A stretch of 29,922 bases of DNA, from contig JAJDCV010000399.1 of the NCBI GenBank assembly GCA_029260675.1, forward strand, positions 1-29,922, read 5' to 3'. How positions within the stretch are numbered: position 1 is the first letter of the stretch; each line of letters starts with the position of its first letter. The notes below the pieces were generated by a model. The model was not told where the DNA came from, ran no database searches, and worked only from the letters and a program-made list of their open reading frames with translations. Below are positions 7,415 to 15,012 of the stretch, in pieces. The position numbers and the translations under genes are program-made. This stretch comes from Phycisphaeraceae bacterium (lineage in GTDB: Bacteria > Planctomycetota > Phycisphaerae > Phycisphaerales > Phycisphaeraceae).

Positions 7415-8208
7415 CGACTATACTCCAGCGCCGCTTCGGGGCATTGCACCAAAACAAACCGGACAATGACCTTGAGTTTGTGAACGGTTCCTTAGCAGAT
7501 TACCAGACCCTCAAGGAACACCACTACCGCGCCGATCGCCCGGCCACCGCGACGCGGGTCCTGGCACTGCGTTGTAAATCTCAATCAGTTACAGTTAGAT
7601 TCCGTGGCAAGCCCGCCGGCAGCCAGACAGTAGCCGTGCTGATCGAATCGTTACCGAGCCTCTCATGCACGATGCGGAACTGGGCCCTGCGCGACCGGTA
7701 CGGCAACTGGCTTGAGCCCAGGCAACGGGCGACCTTGCTGAACCGTGAAGTCCGAGTGATCAGCCGCGTGGTGGTCCATCCCTGCTGGCGCGGGATCGGG
7801 CTGGCGGTCAGACTCGTCAAAGCCGCACTCGATCAACCCACAACGATTTACACAGAAGCCCTCGCCGCGATGGGCCGGGTCAACCCTTTTTTTGAGCGGG
7901 CCGGGATGACCGCATACCCACGGCCCCCGCACGCATTCAACGCAAGACTCAATGACGCCATGCGGTCCGTCGGACTAAGCCCAAACTGCCTGGCCTCGAT
8001 CGAGCAGACACAATCCAAAATCGAGTCTCTCACCCAGGCACAGAGGGATTGGTTCCACAGAGAACTCTACCGATGGTACCGACAAAACGGCGGCCGCAGC
8101 ATCGTGCATAGCACCGACCCAACGATCCACCTACACGCCGCCAGGCAACGCCTCTTGCTCGATCCCGTGTATTACCTCCACGACAACACCGCTGTCATTT
8201 CAATCTGA
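7411..8208 (+). CDS. GNAT-family acetyltransferase (COG2401-like acetyltransferase half)
   Basis: This 265-residue protein overlaps the ATPase stop by four bases (ATGA). Residues about 117-135 (ISRVVVHPCWRGIGLAVRL) contain the GNAT acetyl-CoA loop R-G-I-G-L-A after a beta strand, and EALAAMGRVNPFFERAGM at about 149-166 matches the second conserved GNAT block. About 100 residues follow the GNAT core. They end in a helical, Arg-rich stretch of unknown role. Paired with the upstream ATPase it reproduces the domain pair of COG2401. The GNAT fold is also used by phage Mu Mom, which modifies adenines in DNA, so DNA is one possible substrate. This is only a hypothesis; proteins, tRNA or polyamines are equally open. 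Confidence 0.8.
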   Translation: MTTILQRRFGALHQNKPDNDLEFVNGSLADYQTLKEHHYRADRPATATRVLALRCKSQSVTVRFRGKPAGSQTVAVLIESLPSLSCTMRNWALRDRYGNWLEPRQRATLLNREVRVISRVVVHPCWRGIGLAVRLVKAALDQPTTIYTEALAAMGRVNPFFERAGMTAYPRPPHAFNARLNDAMRSVGLSPNCLASIEQTQSKIESLTQAQRDWFHRELYRWYRQNGGRSIVHSTDPTIHLHAARQRLLLDPVYYLHDNTAVISI

Positions 8209-8221
8209 TAATCCACACGCC

Positions 8222-8833
8222 ATGAACACACAACCGATCCCACTTGATCGCCTCCGCGCCCACCCAGCCAACAGCAACGTCATGCCCGAGCAGCTCGTGG
8301 CAAAGCTCGCCGATCATATCGAACGCACAGACAGATACCCCCCCCTGATCGTTCGTCCTGTGGAAGTACGGGACGAAGAGCTTACCCCTGATACGGATAC
8401 CGATACCTATCAGATCCTGGACGGCCACCACCGCGCCAAAGCCCTGCGCCACCTGGGGCGCCTTCACGCCGAGTGTGTCATCTGGCAGGCAGACGACCGG
8501 GAGGCGCTGGTCCTGTTGGCAACGCTCAACCGCCTTCAAGGCCAGGACGACCCACGCAAACGCGCAGAGCTCGTCGGGTCGCTGGCGGGACAATTCAACC
8601 TCAACTCGTTGGCCGAACTCTTGCCGGAACGTAAAGACCAACTCAAGAAACTCCTGGAGATCAAAGACCGGCCGCCCACGCCTCGTCCGCCTCAACCGAT
8701 CGATCAGATGCCGATCGCCGTGCACTTTTTCCTGTTGCCCGCCCAGAAAAAGCATCTGGATAAGGTTCTGAACACCTACGGCGGAACAAAGGAGGAGGCG
8801 CTGATGACCTTGCTAAGACAGAACACCGATTAA
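8222..8833 (+). CDS. ParB/Srx-domain protein of phage type
   Basis: The 203-residue product opens with a ParB/sulfiredoxin-like domain at about residues 4-90. It shows the family pattern IPLDRLRAHPANSN, then PPLIVRP, then QILDGHHRAKAL with the key DGHHR at about 67-71. It lacks the ENLQR and KorB-like HTH regions of chromosomal ParB (compare the parB gene in this window), so it is not a segregation protein. ParB/Srx proteins of this kind are common beside phage terminases and DNA-modification genes, where DNA binding, nuclease or nucleotide-dependent activity has been proposed. The C-terminal part contains an acidic/basic helical segment and a Pro-rich linker (PPTPRPPQP). It starts 13 nt after the acetyltransferase gene. 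Confidence 0.82.
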   Translation: MNTQPIPLDRLRAHPANSNVMPEQLVAKLADHIERTDRYPPLIVRPVEVRDEELTPDTDTDTYQILDGHHRAKALRHLGRLHAECVIWQADDREALVLLATLNRLQGQDDPRKRAELVGSLAGQFNLNSLAELLPERKDQLKKLLEIKDRPPTPRPPQPIDQMPIAVHFFLLPAQKKHLDKVLNTYGGTKEEALMTLLRQNTD

Positions 8834-8898
8834 TCCAAACCCAAACCATCCAACTAGACCCTTACCAAAACACGCAGCCATTGCCCCGTGGAGTATCC

Positions 8899-9381
8899 AT
8901 GCCCAGAAAGATCAGCGTCAAGAGACGCGCCGCCTTGATTAACGACCTGATCAATGCAGACTTCGACCTGACCACCCTCCACAGCAAGTACGCCCTATCC
9001 CCGGACAGCCTGTCCCAGTGGGTTCAGGACGAGAACAACCACCGATGTCTGTCGGGGCTGTGTGTACTTGCTGACCTCCAGACACAACTCCTGCTGAGCC
9101 GATACCGCCTGATCGCCGCCGGCCGACTGATCGACCTGGCGACAAGTCAGCCCGAGGATGGAAAAGCAGCCCTGGACACCTCCAGGCGGGCGTGCGTCGA
9201 TCTGCTGAAACTCGAATTAAAACGCGCAGACATCGACTCCGAATTCGTCGTACGAAGCGTCGAGAATGAAGCGCCGGACGGCGTCGACTCGCTCCGCCAA
9301 CTTCTCTACGAGGCCTCAACCGAACAAACCAAACCGGCGCTGACCGCAATTTGCCATCACGTGAACACCTCAGATGACTAA
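8899..9381 (+). CDS. HTH protein, probable terminase small subunit
   Basis: The product is 160 residues from the ATG at 8899, which has GGAG 5 nt upstream. A TTG at 8881 in the same frame is less likely. The N-terminal 45 residues form a probable HTH (INADFDLTTLHSKYALSPDSLSQWV), followed by long amphipathic helices. Its reading frame overlaps the terminase large subunit by 8 bp, the classical position of terS before terL. Small terminases recognise the packaging start site and are very divergent, so the call rests on size, HTH and position rather than on clear sequence similarity. Confidence 0.65.
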   Translation: MPRKISVKRRAALINDLINADFDLTTLHSKYALSPDSLSQWVQDENNHRCLSGLCVLADLQTQLLLSRYRLIAAGRLIDLATSQPEDGKAALDTSRRACVDLLKLELKRADIDSEFVVRSVENEAPDGVDSLRQLLYEASTEQTKPALTAICHHVNTSDD

Positions 9382-10882
9382 ACGCCACACCGTCAGGCCC
9401 ACCAGTTCAGCGAGCAGACTCCTTGCGTTAGAGCCCAGGACACCCGATCAGCTCCATCGGTTTACACATGTTGCTCTCGGCATGACGGTCCCGCGCATGC
9501 CGCTTATACACGACAGCAGCGCCCCGTTTGATTACCTGACACACGCCTTCTTCGAAGATTCCGCCACGCACGCAACCCCTCACAACAAGGACGCCGTGGT
9601 GTGGGCGAACCGTGGCGGTGGCAAGACCATGCTCGGTGCGGCGGCGACCCTGCTGGACCTGCTGTTCAAGCCCGGGATCCAAATCCGTATCCTCGGCGGG
9701 TCGCTGGAGCAATCGTCTAAAATGTTCGAGCACCTGGTCGCCCTGCTAGATCGGCCCTGGTTCAGGGGCCTGCTGGAAGGCGAACCCACGCAGCGCAGCG
9801 TAGCGCTTGTCAACGGAAGCCGGGCGCAACTCCTCGCCGGGTCCCAGCGCTCCGTGCGCGGCGTCCGCGTTCACAAGCTACGTTGCGATGAGGTCGAGGA
9901 GTTCGAGCACGGTGTCTGGGAAGCTGCGCAGATGGTCACCCGTTCCGGGCCGTGTGGCGACAAACACGTCCGGGGCGCAGTCGAGGCGCTGTCAACCATG
10001 CACCGGCCGTTCGGCCTGATGGCCAAACTCACCGACGGATTACAGAACGACAACCCGGGCGCCTCTAAGCTGTTCAAATGGACCGCGATCGACGTGATCG
10101 AACAGTGCCCCCAAGCCCGCTCATGCGATGGCTGTGTACTTTGGGAAGACTGCCAGGGGTGGGCAAAATCGGCGATCGGTTTCATCCCCGTGGACGACCT
10201 CGTCCGGCAGTGGCACAGGACAAGTCGGCGTGCCTGGTCCGTCGAAATGATGTGCCGTCAACCGCAGGTCAGCGATTGTGTCTACCCCGAGTTCGATCCG
10301 GCAAGGCACGTCCTCGAAGACGACCCGAAAAACAATGGGGATGTGTGGATCGGCGGCATGGACTTCGGCCTGCGCAGCCCGACCGTTATGTTGTGGGCAC
10401 GGATCGTCCATGATGAAAACTACAACAAACAACCGGTCTTGCACGTCGTCGATGAATATCTGCAGTCCGGCATCACGTTCGACCAGCACATAGCCGCGAT
10501 CGGACAACAAGCTGCGCTTCATGGCTGGCCACGCACGGCTTGGCTGGGGGTCGACCCCGCGGGTAATCAGCGCAACAGCCACACCGGCATCAGCGACGTG
10601 CAGGCATTGCGCCGCCTCGGCCACACCGTCAAGACAAGACGCTCGTCGCTACGCGATGGGATCGAACGGGTCAGGCGCCGCCTCGATCGAAACACCCTGT
10701 GCATTCACCCCAGGTGTACGAGGCTGATCGAGGCGATCCGCTGCTATCACTTCGACGTCGATAACCCTCAAAGGCAAGATCCGATCAAAGACGGACCGGA
10801 CCACCTCTGCGACGCGCTAAGATATATGCTCATCAACCTCGAAACCGGGGCCGAGCGCATCACCGCCACCAGCTATCTGTGA
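9374..10882 (+). CDS. phage terminase large subunit (ATPase and nuclease)
   Basis: The 502-residue protein keeps both terminase domains. The packaging ATPase has a Walker A-like ANRGGGKT at about 78-85 and a Walker B KLRCDEVEEF at about 168-177. The RNase H-like nuclease has acidic residues in GGMDFG (about Asp330), GVDPAG (about Asp394) and PDHLCDALRY (about Asp480), so the enzyme looks catalytically intact. Between the two domains is a four-cysteine cluster C-X5-C-X2-C-X5-C (about 245-260) that may bind zinc or an iron-sulfur centre. It is the last gene of the cassette: a convergent FHA gene ends 42 bp downstream, and no portal, capsid or tail gene follows. This orphan state suggests a satellite, a remnant or a domesticated use. 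Confidence 0.9.
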   Translation: MTKRHTVRPTSSASRLLALEPRTPDQLHRFTHVALGMTVPRMPLIHDSSAPFDYLTHAFFEDSATHATPHNKDAVVWANRGGGKTMLGAAATLLDLLFKPGIQIRILGGSLEQSSKMFEHLVALLDRPWFRGLLEGEPTQRSVALVNGSRAQLLAGSQRSVRGVRVHKLRCDEVEEFEHGVWEAAQMVTRSGPCGDKHVRGAVEALSTMHRPFGLMAKLTDGLQNDNPGASKLFKWTAIDVIEQCPQARSCDGCVLWEDCQGWAKSAIGFIPVDDLVRQWHRTSRRAWSVEMMCRQPQVSDCVYPEFDPARHVLEDDPKNNGDVWIGGMDFGLRSPTVMLWARIVHDENYNKQPVLHVVDEYLQSGITFDQHIAAIGQQAALHGWPRTAWLGVDPAGNQRNSHTGISDVQALRRLGHTVKTRRSSLRDGIERVRRRLDRNTLCIHPRCTRLIEAIRCYHFDVDNPQRQDPIKDGPDHLCDALRYMLINLETGAERITATSYL

Positions 10883-10924
10883 GACGAACACGCCAGACGC
10901 CCGGAACCCACAGGCACACACGGA

Positions 10925-11386
10925 CTACTTCCGCCTTTTCCCAAACGGCAACAACGCACGTAGCCCAATCGTTGCCCCGGAGATCTCCTCCCGACGATCG
11001 GCTTCGGCCTCAAGCATGTGCTCGATCTCGTTCTGAAACTTCTTCTCGCTGTTCCGCAGGTACCGCTTGGCTTGCAGGTCGTCGTCGAACTCATCGAGTG
11101 TGACCGCCATCAACGTGTGCCCGATCTGGATCACATCGCCCTCGTGCAGGACCTTGAACTTGACGACCCGTTCGCAGTTCACGAACACACCGTTATGACT
11201 CTCCATATCCACCGCGTAGTAACAATTGTCGCTGGTCTCTTTGCGGACCTCCATGTGTTCGCGCGAGACGCAGGGGTCATTGATCTGGGCCAACAACTTG
11301 TTGTCACGTCCAAAGACGAACGCCTTGCTGCCGATTGTGTACCACTCGCCCTTGTTCCGACCGTTAAGCACAACGATGGTAGCCAT
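10925..11386 (-). CDS. FHA-domain protein
   Basis: The frame is open from 11500, but the ATG at 11386 has a perfect GGAGG ribosome-binding site 9 nt upstream and begins exactly at the domain, so the 153-residue form is chosen. Residues about 3-95 form a forkhead-associated phosphothreonine-binding domain with the conserved GR (26-27), S-R-E-H (41-44) and NG (65-66). The C-terminal 50 residues are charged and helical and end in a basic KRRK tail. No kinase or other partner is adjacent, so the phosphorylated ligand is unknown. A possible promoter is TATACT on the minus strand (11451-11456), with a poorly spaced TTGACT/TTGACC upstream. Confidence 0.88.
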   Translation of the reverse strand: MATIVVLNGRNKGEWYTIGSKAFVFGRDNKLLAQINDPCVSREHMEVRKETSDNCYYAVDMESHNGVFVNCERVVKFKVLHEGDVIQIGHTLMAVTLDEFDDDLQAKRYLRNSEKKFQNEIEHMLEAEADRREEISGATIGLRALLPFGKRRK

Positions 11387-11564
11387 AGACAAACGCCTCC
11401 AACCGGCGTAGATGCCGGGACCCGCTGATTGCCGGGGGTTATAGAATAAGAGTATACACGTCTTAATGTGGGTCAAGTCAAGTTGTGCCTCTAATGGCAC
11501 CCCCCAGACATGTCTCCACCCACCTATCGGTGACCCATCCAGTCACGCGCAAGCGCGAAAATCC

Positions 11565-12275
11565 CTACTCCGGCAGCGGGATCCTCTCCGTCGGGCCGTC
11601 CTCAAGGGCAGGCCCCAAGTCAATCACCGGTGTTTCACCCGCACGGATCTGGTTGACCCAACCCAAAAACTGCCCGTCTTCAAGGTAGCGGTATAAGTCC
11701 ATCCCCGGGCAACTCGTGCCCTCCGCCATATCGCGGTGGCCACGGATCAGGTCATCACCAACACCGTATTCCTGAGACAACCATGCAACCAGACGCACCG
11801 CCGACGCAACCTGCTGTGGGCTGATCCGCTGTGTCTCGAAGTTGCCCCATAGCTGAACACCGATGTGGCTACGCACGCCGTAGTTCGTATTGGTCTCAGG
11901 CTCGTACACCACGGGCCGGCCCTCGAACACCCGGCCGTCCGGCGAGATCAGAAAATGGTACGGCAGATCAGGCCAATCCTTCCCCCCATCCTCGACCGAT
12001 TTTTTACCCCACGCCTGGAGGTTGCGGATCTTCTCATAGGGATCACTCCCCGCCTTCCAGTCAGCCCCCGCGTGGTGGATCGTGATGAATTTCGGTTCGT
12101 GTTTGCGCTCTTCGGGGATCGGCAGCGGATCCGAACCCCACTGCTCGGCCGTGACCGTCGCCGGCTTCTCAACCGCCGGGTGTGTCTGTGCCGTGTCACT
12201 TTCCGCGACAACCCCCGTGGCACATGCACACAACATCAGCCCGAGACACAATACACCCAACATCCTCCTCGACAT
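11565..12275 (-). CDS. exported N-acetylmuramoyl-L-alanine amidase (amidase_2/PGRP fold)
   Basis: The enzyme cleaves the bond between MurNAc and the L-Ala of the stem peptide. ATG 12275 has GGAG 8 nt upstream and gives 236 residues; the frame extends 12 residues further without a better start. An N-terminal signal segment (LGVLCLGLMLCACA) is followed either by a lipidated Cys near residue 18 or by signal peptidase I cleavage at VVA. The amidase_2 domain runs from about residue 60 to 210. Likely zinc ligands are a His in ITIHHAG, the His of GHRDM and the Cys of TSCPG. Also seen is YHFLISPDGRVFEGRP, typical of this fold. It lies 56 bp downstream of mqnD in the same direction and may be cotranscribed. 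Confidence 0.9.
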   Translation of the reverse strand: MSRRMLGVLCLGLMLCACATGVVAESDTAQTHPAVEKPATVTAEQWGSDPLPIPEERKHEPKFITIHHAGADWKAGSDPYEKIRNLQAWGKKSVEDGGKDWPDLPYHFLISPDGRVFEGRPVVYEPETNTNYGVRSHIGVQLWGNFETQRISPQQVASAVRLVAWLSQEYGVGDDLIRGHRDMAEGTSCPGMDLYRYLEDGQFLGWVNQIRAGETPVIDLGPALEDGPTERIPLPE

Positions 12276-12331
12276 CGCAGGCTCCGTTCCACCCCCGATC
12301 CTTGATAACAACCGTTACATCACAAGAACCA

Positions 12332-13240
12332 TCAGGCCGGCTCGATAAAGTCGATCTCCCCGCAGTCCGGCACCAGCCCCGCGGATACCGCCTCGCCCAG
12401 AAGCCTGCGCACCGCTTCCCGGCCGCGGTCGCCGTAGTCAAGCGTCCATTGGTTGACATACATCCCCACAAATTCATCCGCCAGGTCCGAACCCATATCC
12501 CGGGCCCAGTTCAACGCGAACGCCACCGCCTCCTCGCGATGTTCCAGCGCATACTCGATCGAGTCCAGCAAGACCCGACAGATCGTGGGCATCTGCTCGC
12601 CCAGATCCCGGCGGATCGCGTTGCCGCCCAATGGCAACGGCAGCTTACGTGAGTCGGTCCACCATTTGCCAAGATCAGCCACACAGGCCAGACCGTCGTT
12701 GCCGTAGGTCAACTGCCCCTCGTGGATGATCAGCCCCGCATCAAACTCCCCGGCTACTACCTTCGGGATGATCTCATCGAACATCACAAACTCGGCAACC
12801 AGATCGTCCTTACTCATCCCCTGCTCGGCCAGCATGAGCTGCGCCGCCAACCAGGCCGTCGTCTGATACCCCGGGATCGCCAGGCGTTTGCCCTTGAGGT
12901 CCGCGACACTCAACGGCTGAGTCGAAACAATCATCGGGCCGTACCCGTCCCCCATCGACGAGCCGCAACTGGTCAGCGCGTACTTGTCCGCAATGAACGG
13001 GTACTGGTGGATCGACAGCGCGGTAATCTCCAACTCGCCCTTGGCGCTGCGCTCGTTCAGCGACTGGATGTCCTCCAGCACATGTACGAAGTCGTACCGG
13101 CCGGTGTCGATTTTGGGTGTCAGTTTCGTCCCATCCGGCGCAATGAAATTGGCTAGCGGGTACCACATAAACGCATCATCCGGATCCGGGCTGTGCCCGA
13201 TCCGCAGCGTCATACGCTCGGCATCGATCTTGGTGCTCAT
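12332..13240 (-). CDS. mqnD: 1,4-dihydroxy-6-naphthoate synthase (futalosine pathway)
   Basis: MqnD converts cyclic dehypoxanthinyl futalosine to 1,4-dihydroxy-6-naphthoate in the alternative route to menaquinone. The protein has the two-lobed periplasmic-binding-protein-like fold of the family. Visible blocks are the N-terminal GHSPDPDDAFMWYPL, then ALSIHQYPFIADKYAL with its conserved His, SCGSSMGDGYGP, and HEGQLTYG. The ATG at 13240 is chosen because the family starts shortly before the GHSPDPDD block; the frame continues 14 residues upstream, and no strong ribosome-binding site is seen at either point. MqnD is preferred over MqnA because of the DPDD and GYGP blocks. No other mqn gene is in the window. 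Confidence 0.85.
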   Translation of the reverse strand: MSTKIDAERMTLRIGHSPDPDDAFMWYPLANFIAPDGTKLTPKIDTGRYDFVHVLEDIQSLNERSAKGELEITALSIHQYPFIADKYALTSCGSSMGDGYGPMIVSTQPLSVADLKGKRLAIPGYQTTAWLAAQLMLAEQGMSKDDLVAEFVMFDEIIPKVVAGEFDAGLIIHEGQLTYGNDGLACVADLGKWWTDSRKLPLPLGGNAIRRDLGEQMPTICRVLLDSIEYALEHREEAVAFALNWARDMGSDLADEFVGMYVNQWTLDYGDRGREAVRRLLGEAVSAGLVPDCGEIDFIEPA

Positions 13241-13413
13241 AGGCTGAAGTGTACCGGGATCACCCTCACCGGGCGAGCGCAAAAAAACCCACGGTCATAC
13301 CAAGCCAATTACACACACATTTATCGTAATAGATCAGCACATGGAAGCACGCGCGCAGACATACTCCCGCCCGCCCTTATCTGTGCTTGATAGCAGCCCC
13401 CCCATCCGGATAA

Positions 13414-14034
13414 CTACCGAATCGTTCCAGCACGCTCCGTGATCTGCTGGATCAGCCGTGCCTCGAGGTACGGGTCCCGGCCGACCGGCTCCCAGTAGTT
13501 GCCGGTCACACCGCGGGCGACAAGATCTTTGGGGGGCGCGGCGAGATTGGAGAAGACGTTGCGACGGGCCGACCCAGCCATCCGGCGGGTGGGGATCTGC
13601 CTGCGTTCCAGGACCACCTGGACTTCGAGCATGTAGCCGGTGCCGGGGTCTGCGCCATCGGCCCCGTCGTCCCGGCCCGGCTGTCCGGGGGAGGCACCGG
13701 GGGAGCCGGGGGCGGTGATGCTAACTTTGACTCGGCGCTGCTCGCTGGCGAGGGTCGACTCCACCGCCTGTTGACCGGTGGTGTTCTGGGCGTTCCAGAC
13801 CTCAAACACATTAGGCGAACCCACCGGCAGCGTTGTAATCACGCCGAAGCGGTAGTCTCGGCGGTCGATCGTGAAGCCCTGATCACGCAGCACCTCGACC
13901 GTGGCCTCAAACACCTGCCGGTATCCATCGGAACTTACAGACGCGGGGTTATCGGCCTGCACGATCACCCGCGAGCAGCCGGCGGTCATCAGCGGAACAC
14001 ATAGCAGTGCCAGGATAGCGGTGGAGTGTCTCAT
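13414..14034 (-). CDS. predicted lipoprotein of unknown function
   Basis: ATG 14034 gives a 206-residue protein with a lipoprotein signal: MRHS, a hydrophobic core and the lipobox LMTAGC with Cys at about residue 20. The mature part contains an alpha-beta segment (GYRQVFEATVEVLRDQGFTIDRRDYRFGVITT) similar in layout to small periplasmic lipoproteins that adopt BON/DUF-type folds. A low-complexity Gly/Pro/Asp linker follows (about 110-135), then a second beta-rich section. No enzyme motif is visible. It lies upstream of mqnD on the same strand after a 173-bp gap. The function is not known to me. Confidence 0.75.
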   Translation of the reverse strand: MRHSTAILALLCVPLMTAGCSRVIVQADNPASVSSDGYRQVFEATVEVLRDQGFTIDRRDYRFGVITTLPVGSPNVFEVWNAQNTTGQQAVESTLASEQRRVKVSITAPGSPGASPGQPGRDDGADGADPGTGYMLEVQVVLERRQIPTRRMAGSARRNVFSNLAAPPKDLVARGVTGNYWEPVGRDPYLEARLIQQITERAGTIR

Positions 14035-14380
14035 ATCTATATAGAAGTCTACCTTGACGATGAGTCGGCCGCCACGCAGCACGCCGCATGCCCAGCAGGG
14101 AATCCACCGCCAATCGCACGGCGAAGATGCCAGCCCCCGGCTAACCCGTTGTAGAAAAAAAGCGTATCCGCTGTCCCGATAAGTCTGTAACCCCCCCTAC
14201 CGCCCCCCTTCCAAGGGTATTGACAGCCAAAACCTAAAGCACCTTGCCCCGTCCCCCGATGCAAGTCAGGTCTGCGGGTTTTCTAAAGAACGCGGGCACG
14301 CCAATCCCTGTCCGCAGGTATACACGGGTCAAGACGGCGTTGGTAGTTATTGAACAGAACACGTGATGGAGAATCGCAAG
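14035..14380. other. divergent intergenic region before the chemotaxis operon
   Basis: No convincing protein gene is seen in these 346 bp between the minus-strand lipoprotein and cheW. The region includes a C-rich tract (14190-14210) and the promoter candidate listed separately. It should hold the control signals of the long plus-strand chemotaxis operon. Confidence 0.5.
14235..14262 (+). promoter_or_regulatory. possible sigma28 (FliA)-type promoter of the chemotaxis operon
   Basis: TAAAGCAC (14235-14242) and CCCGATGC (14255-14262) resemble the flagellar sigma consensus TAAA...GCCGATAA, with a spacer one base longer than ideal. Transcription would start near 14270, about 110 nt before cheW. 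A TTGACA at 14220-14225 has no matching -10. This is weak evidence. Confidence 0.3.
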
Positions 14381-14911
14381 ATGGCAACTGACACACAGAC
14401 ACCGTCTACCGAAGATATCAACACCGCCATCGGACACGCTTCCAACGACGGCGAACTGCTCCAGCTCGTGAGCTTCGAAGTCGGCGACGAGGAGTACGCA
14501 GTCCCGATCCTCAGCGTGCAGGAAATCAACCGGATGATGCAGATTACCCGCGTGCCCCAGAGCCCCCCGTTTGTCGAGGGCGTGATTAACCTCCGTGGGA
14601 AGATCATCCCCGTGATCGACCTGCGTAAAAGATTCGGCCTGGTCGAGTTGGAAAACTCCGACGACGTGCGGATCATCGTGGTCGAGATCGCAAGCCGGGT
14701 GATCGGGTTCACCGTCGACCGCGTCAACGAGGTCTTGCGGATCAATTCAAGCATCGTCGAGCCGCCGCCGTCAATGGTCTGCGGGATCGATACCGACTAC
14801 GTCCAGGGCGTGGGCAAGCTGGACGATCGGCTGCTGATCCTGCTGCACCTGGAGAAGCTGTTCACCGCGGATGAGATCGCTGAGATAGACCAGAGTTCAA
14901 ACGCCGCCTAG
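14381..14911 (+). CDS. cheW: chemotaxis adaptor CheW
   Basis: CheW links receptors to the CheA kinase. ATG 14381 has GGAG 9 nt upstream; the frame begins slightly earlier at GTG 14363. The product has 176 residues, nearly all a single CheW beta-barrel domain: QLVSFEVGDEEYAVPILSVQEI, the receptor-contact region VPQSPPFVEGVINLRGKIIPVIDLRKRFG, and the C-terminal LDDRLLILLHLEKLF. The N-terminal 25 residues are a polar extension. It is the first gene of a seven-gene plus-strand run with cheR, cheA, cheX, cheY, a fapA-like gene and cheB. Confidence 0.95.
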   Translation: MATDTQTPSTEDINTAIGHASNDGELLQLVSFEVGDEEYAVPILSVQEINRMMQITRVPQSPPFVEGVINLRGKIIPVIDLRKRFGLVELENSDDVRIIVVEIASRVIGFTVDRVNEVLRINSSIVEPPPSMVCGIDTDYVQGVGKLDDRLLILLHLEKLFTADEIAEIDQSSNAA

Positions 14912-15012
14912 CGACAGGCCGCATTTGTGATTCGATGCCGGTGTTAGGCAACACCCGACAAGCCCGCACCGACACGGGGGGGGGGCGACGAGAGCCAGAC
15001 CAGGGAAACCGT

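Noticed and set aside
9357..9365. TCACGTGAA inside the small-terminase gene resembling parS.
   Set aside because: Only the central bases match; the outer arms do not form the 14-16 bp palindrome and the site is within coding sequence.
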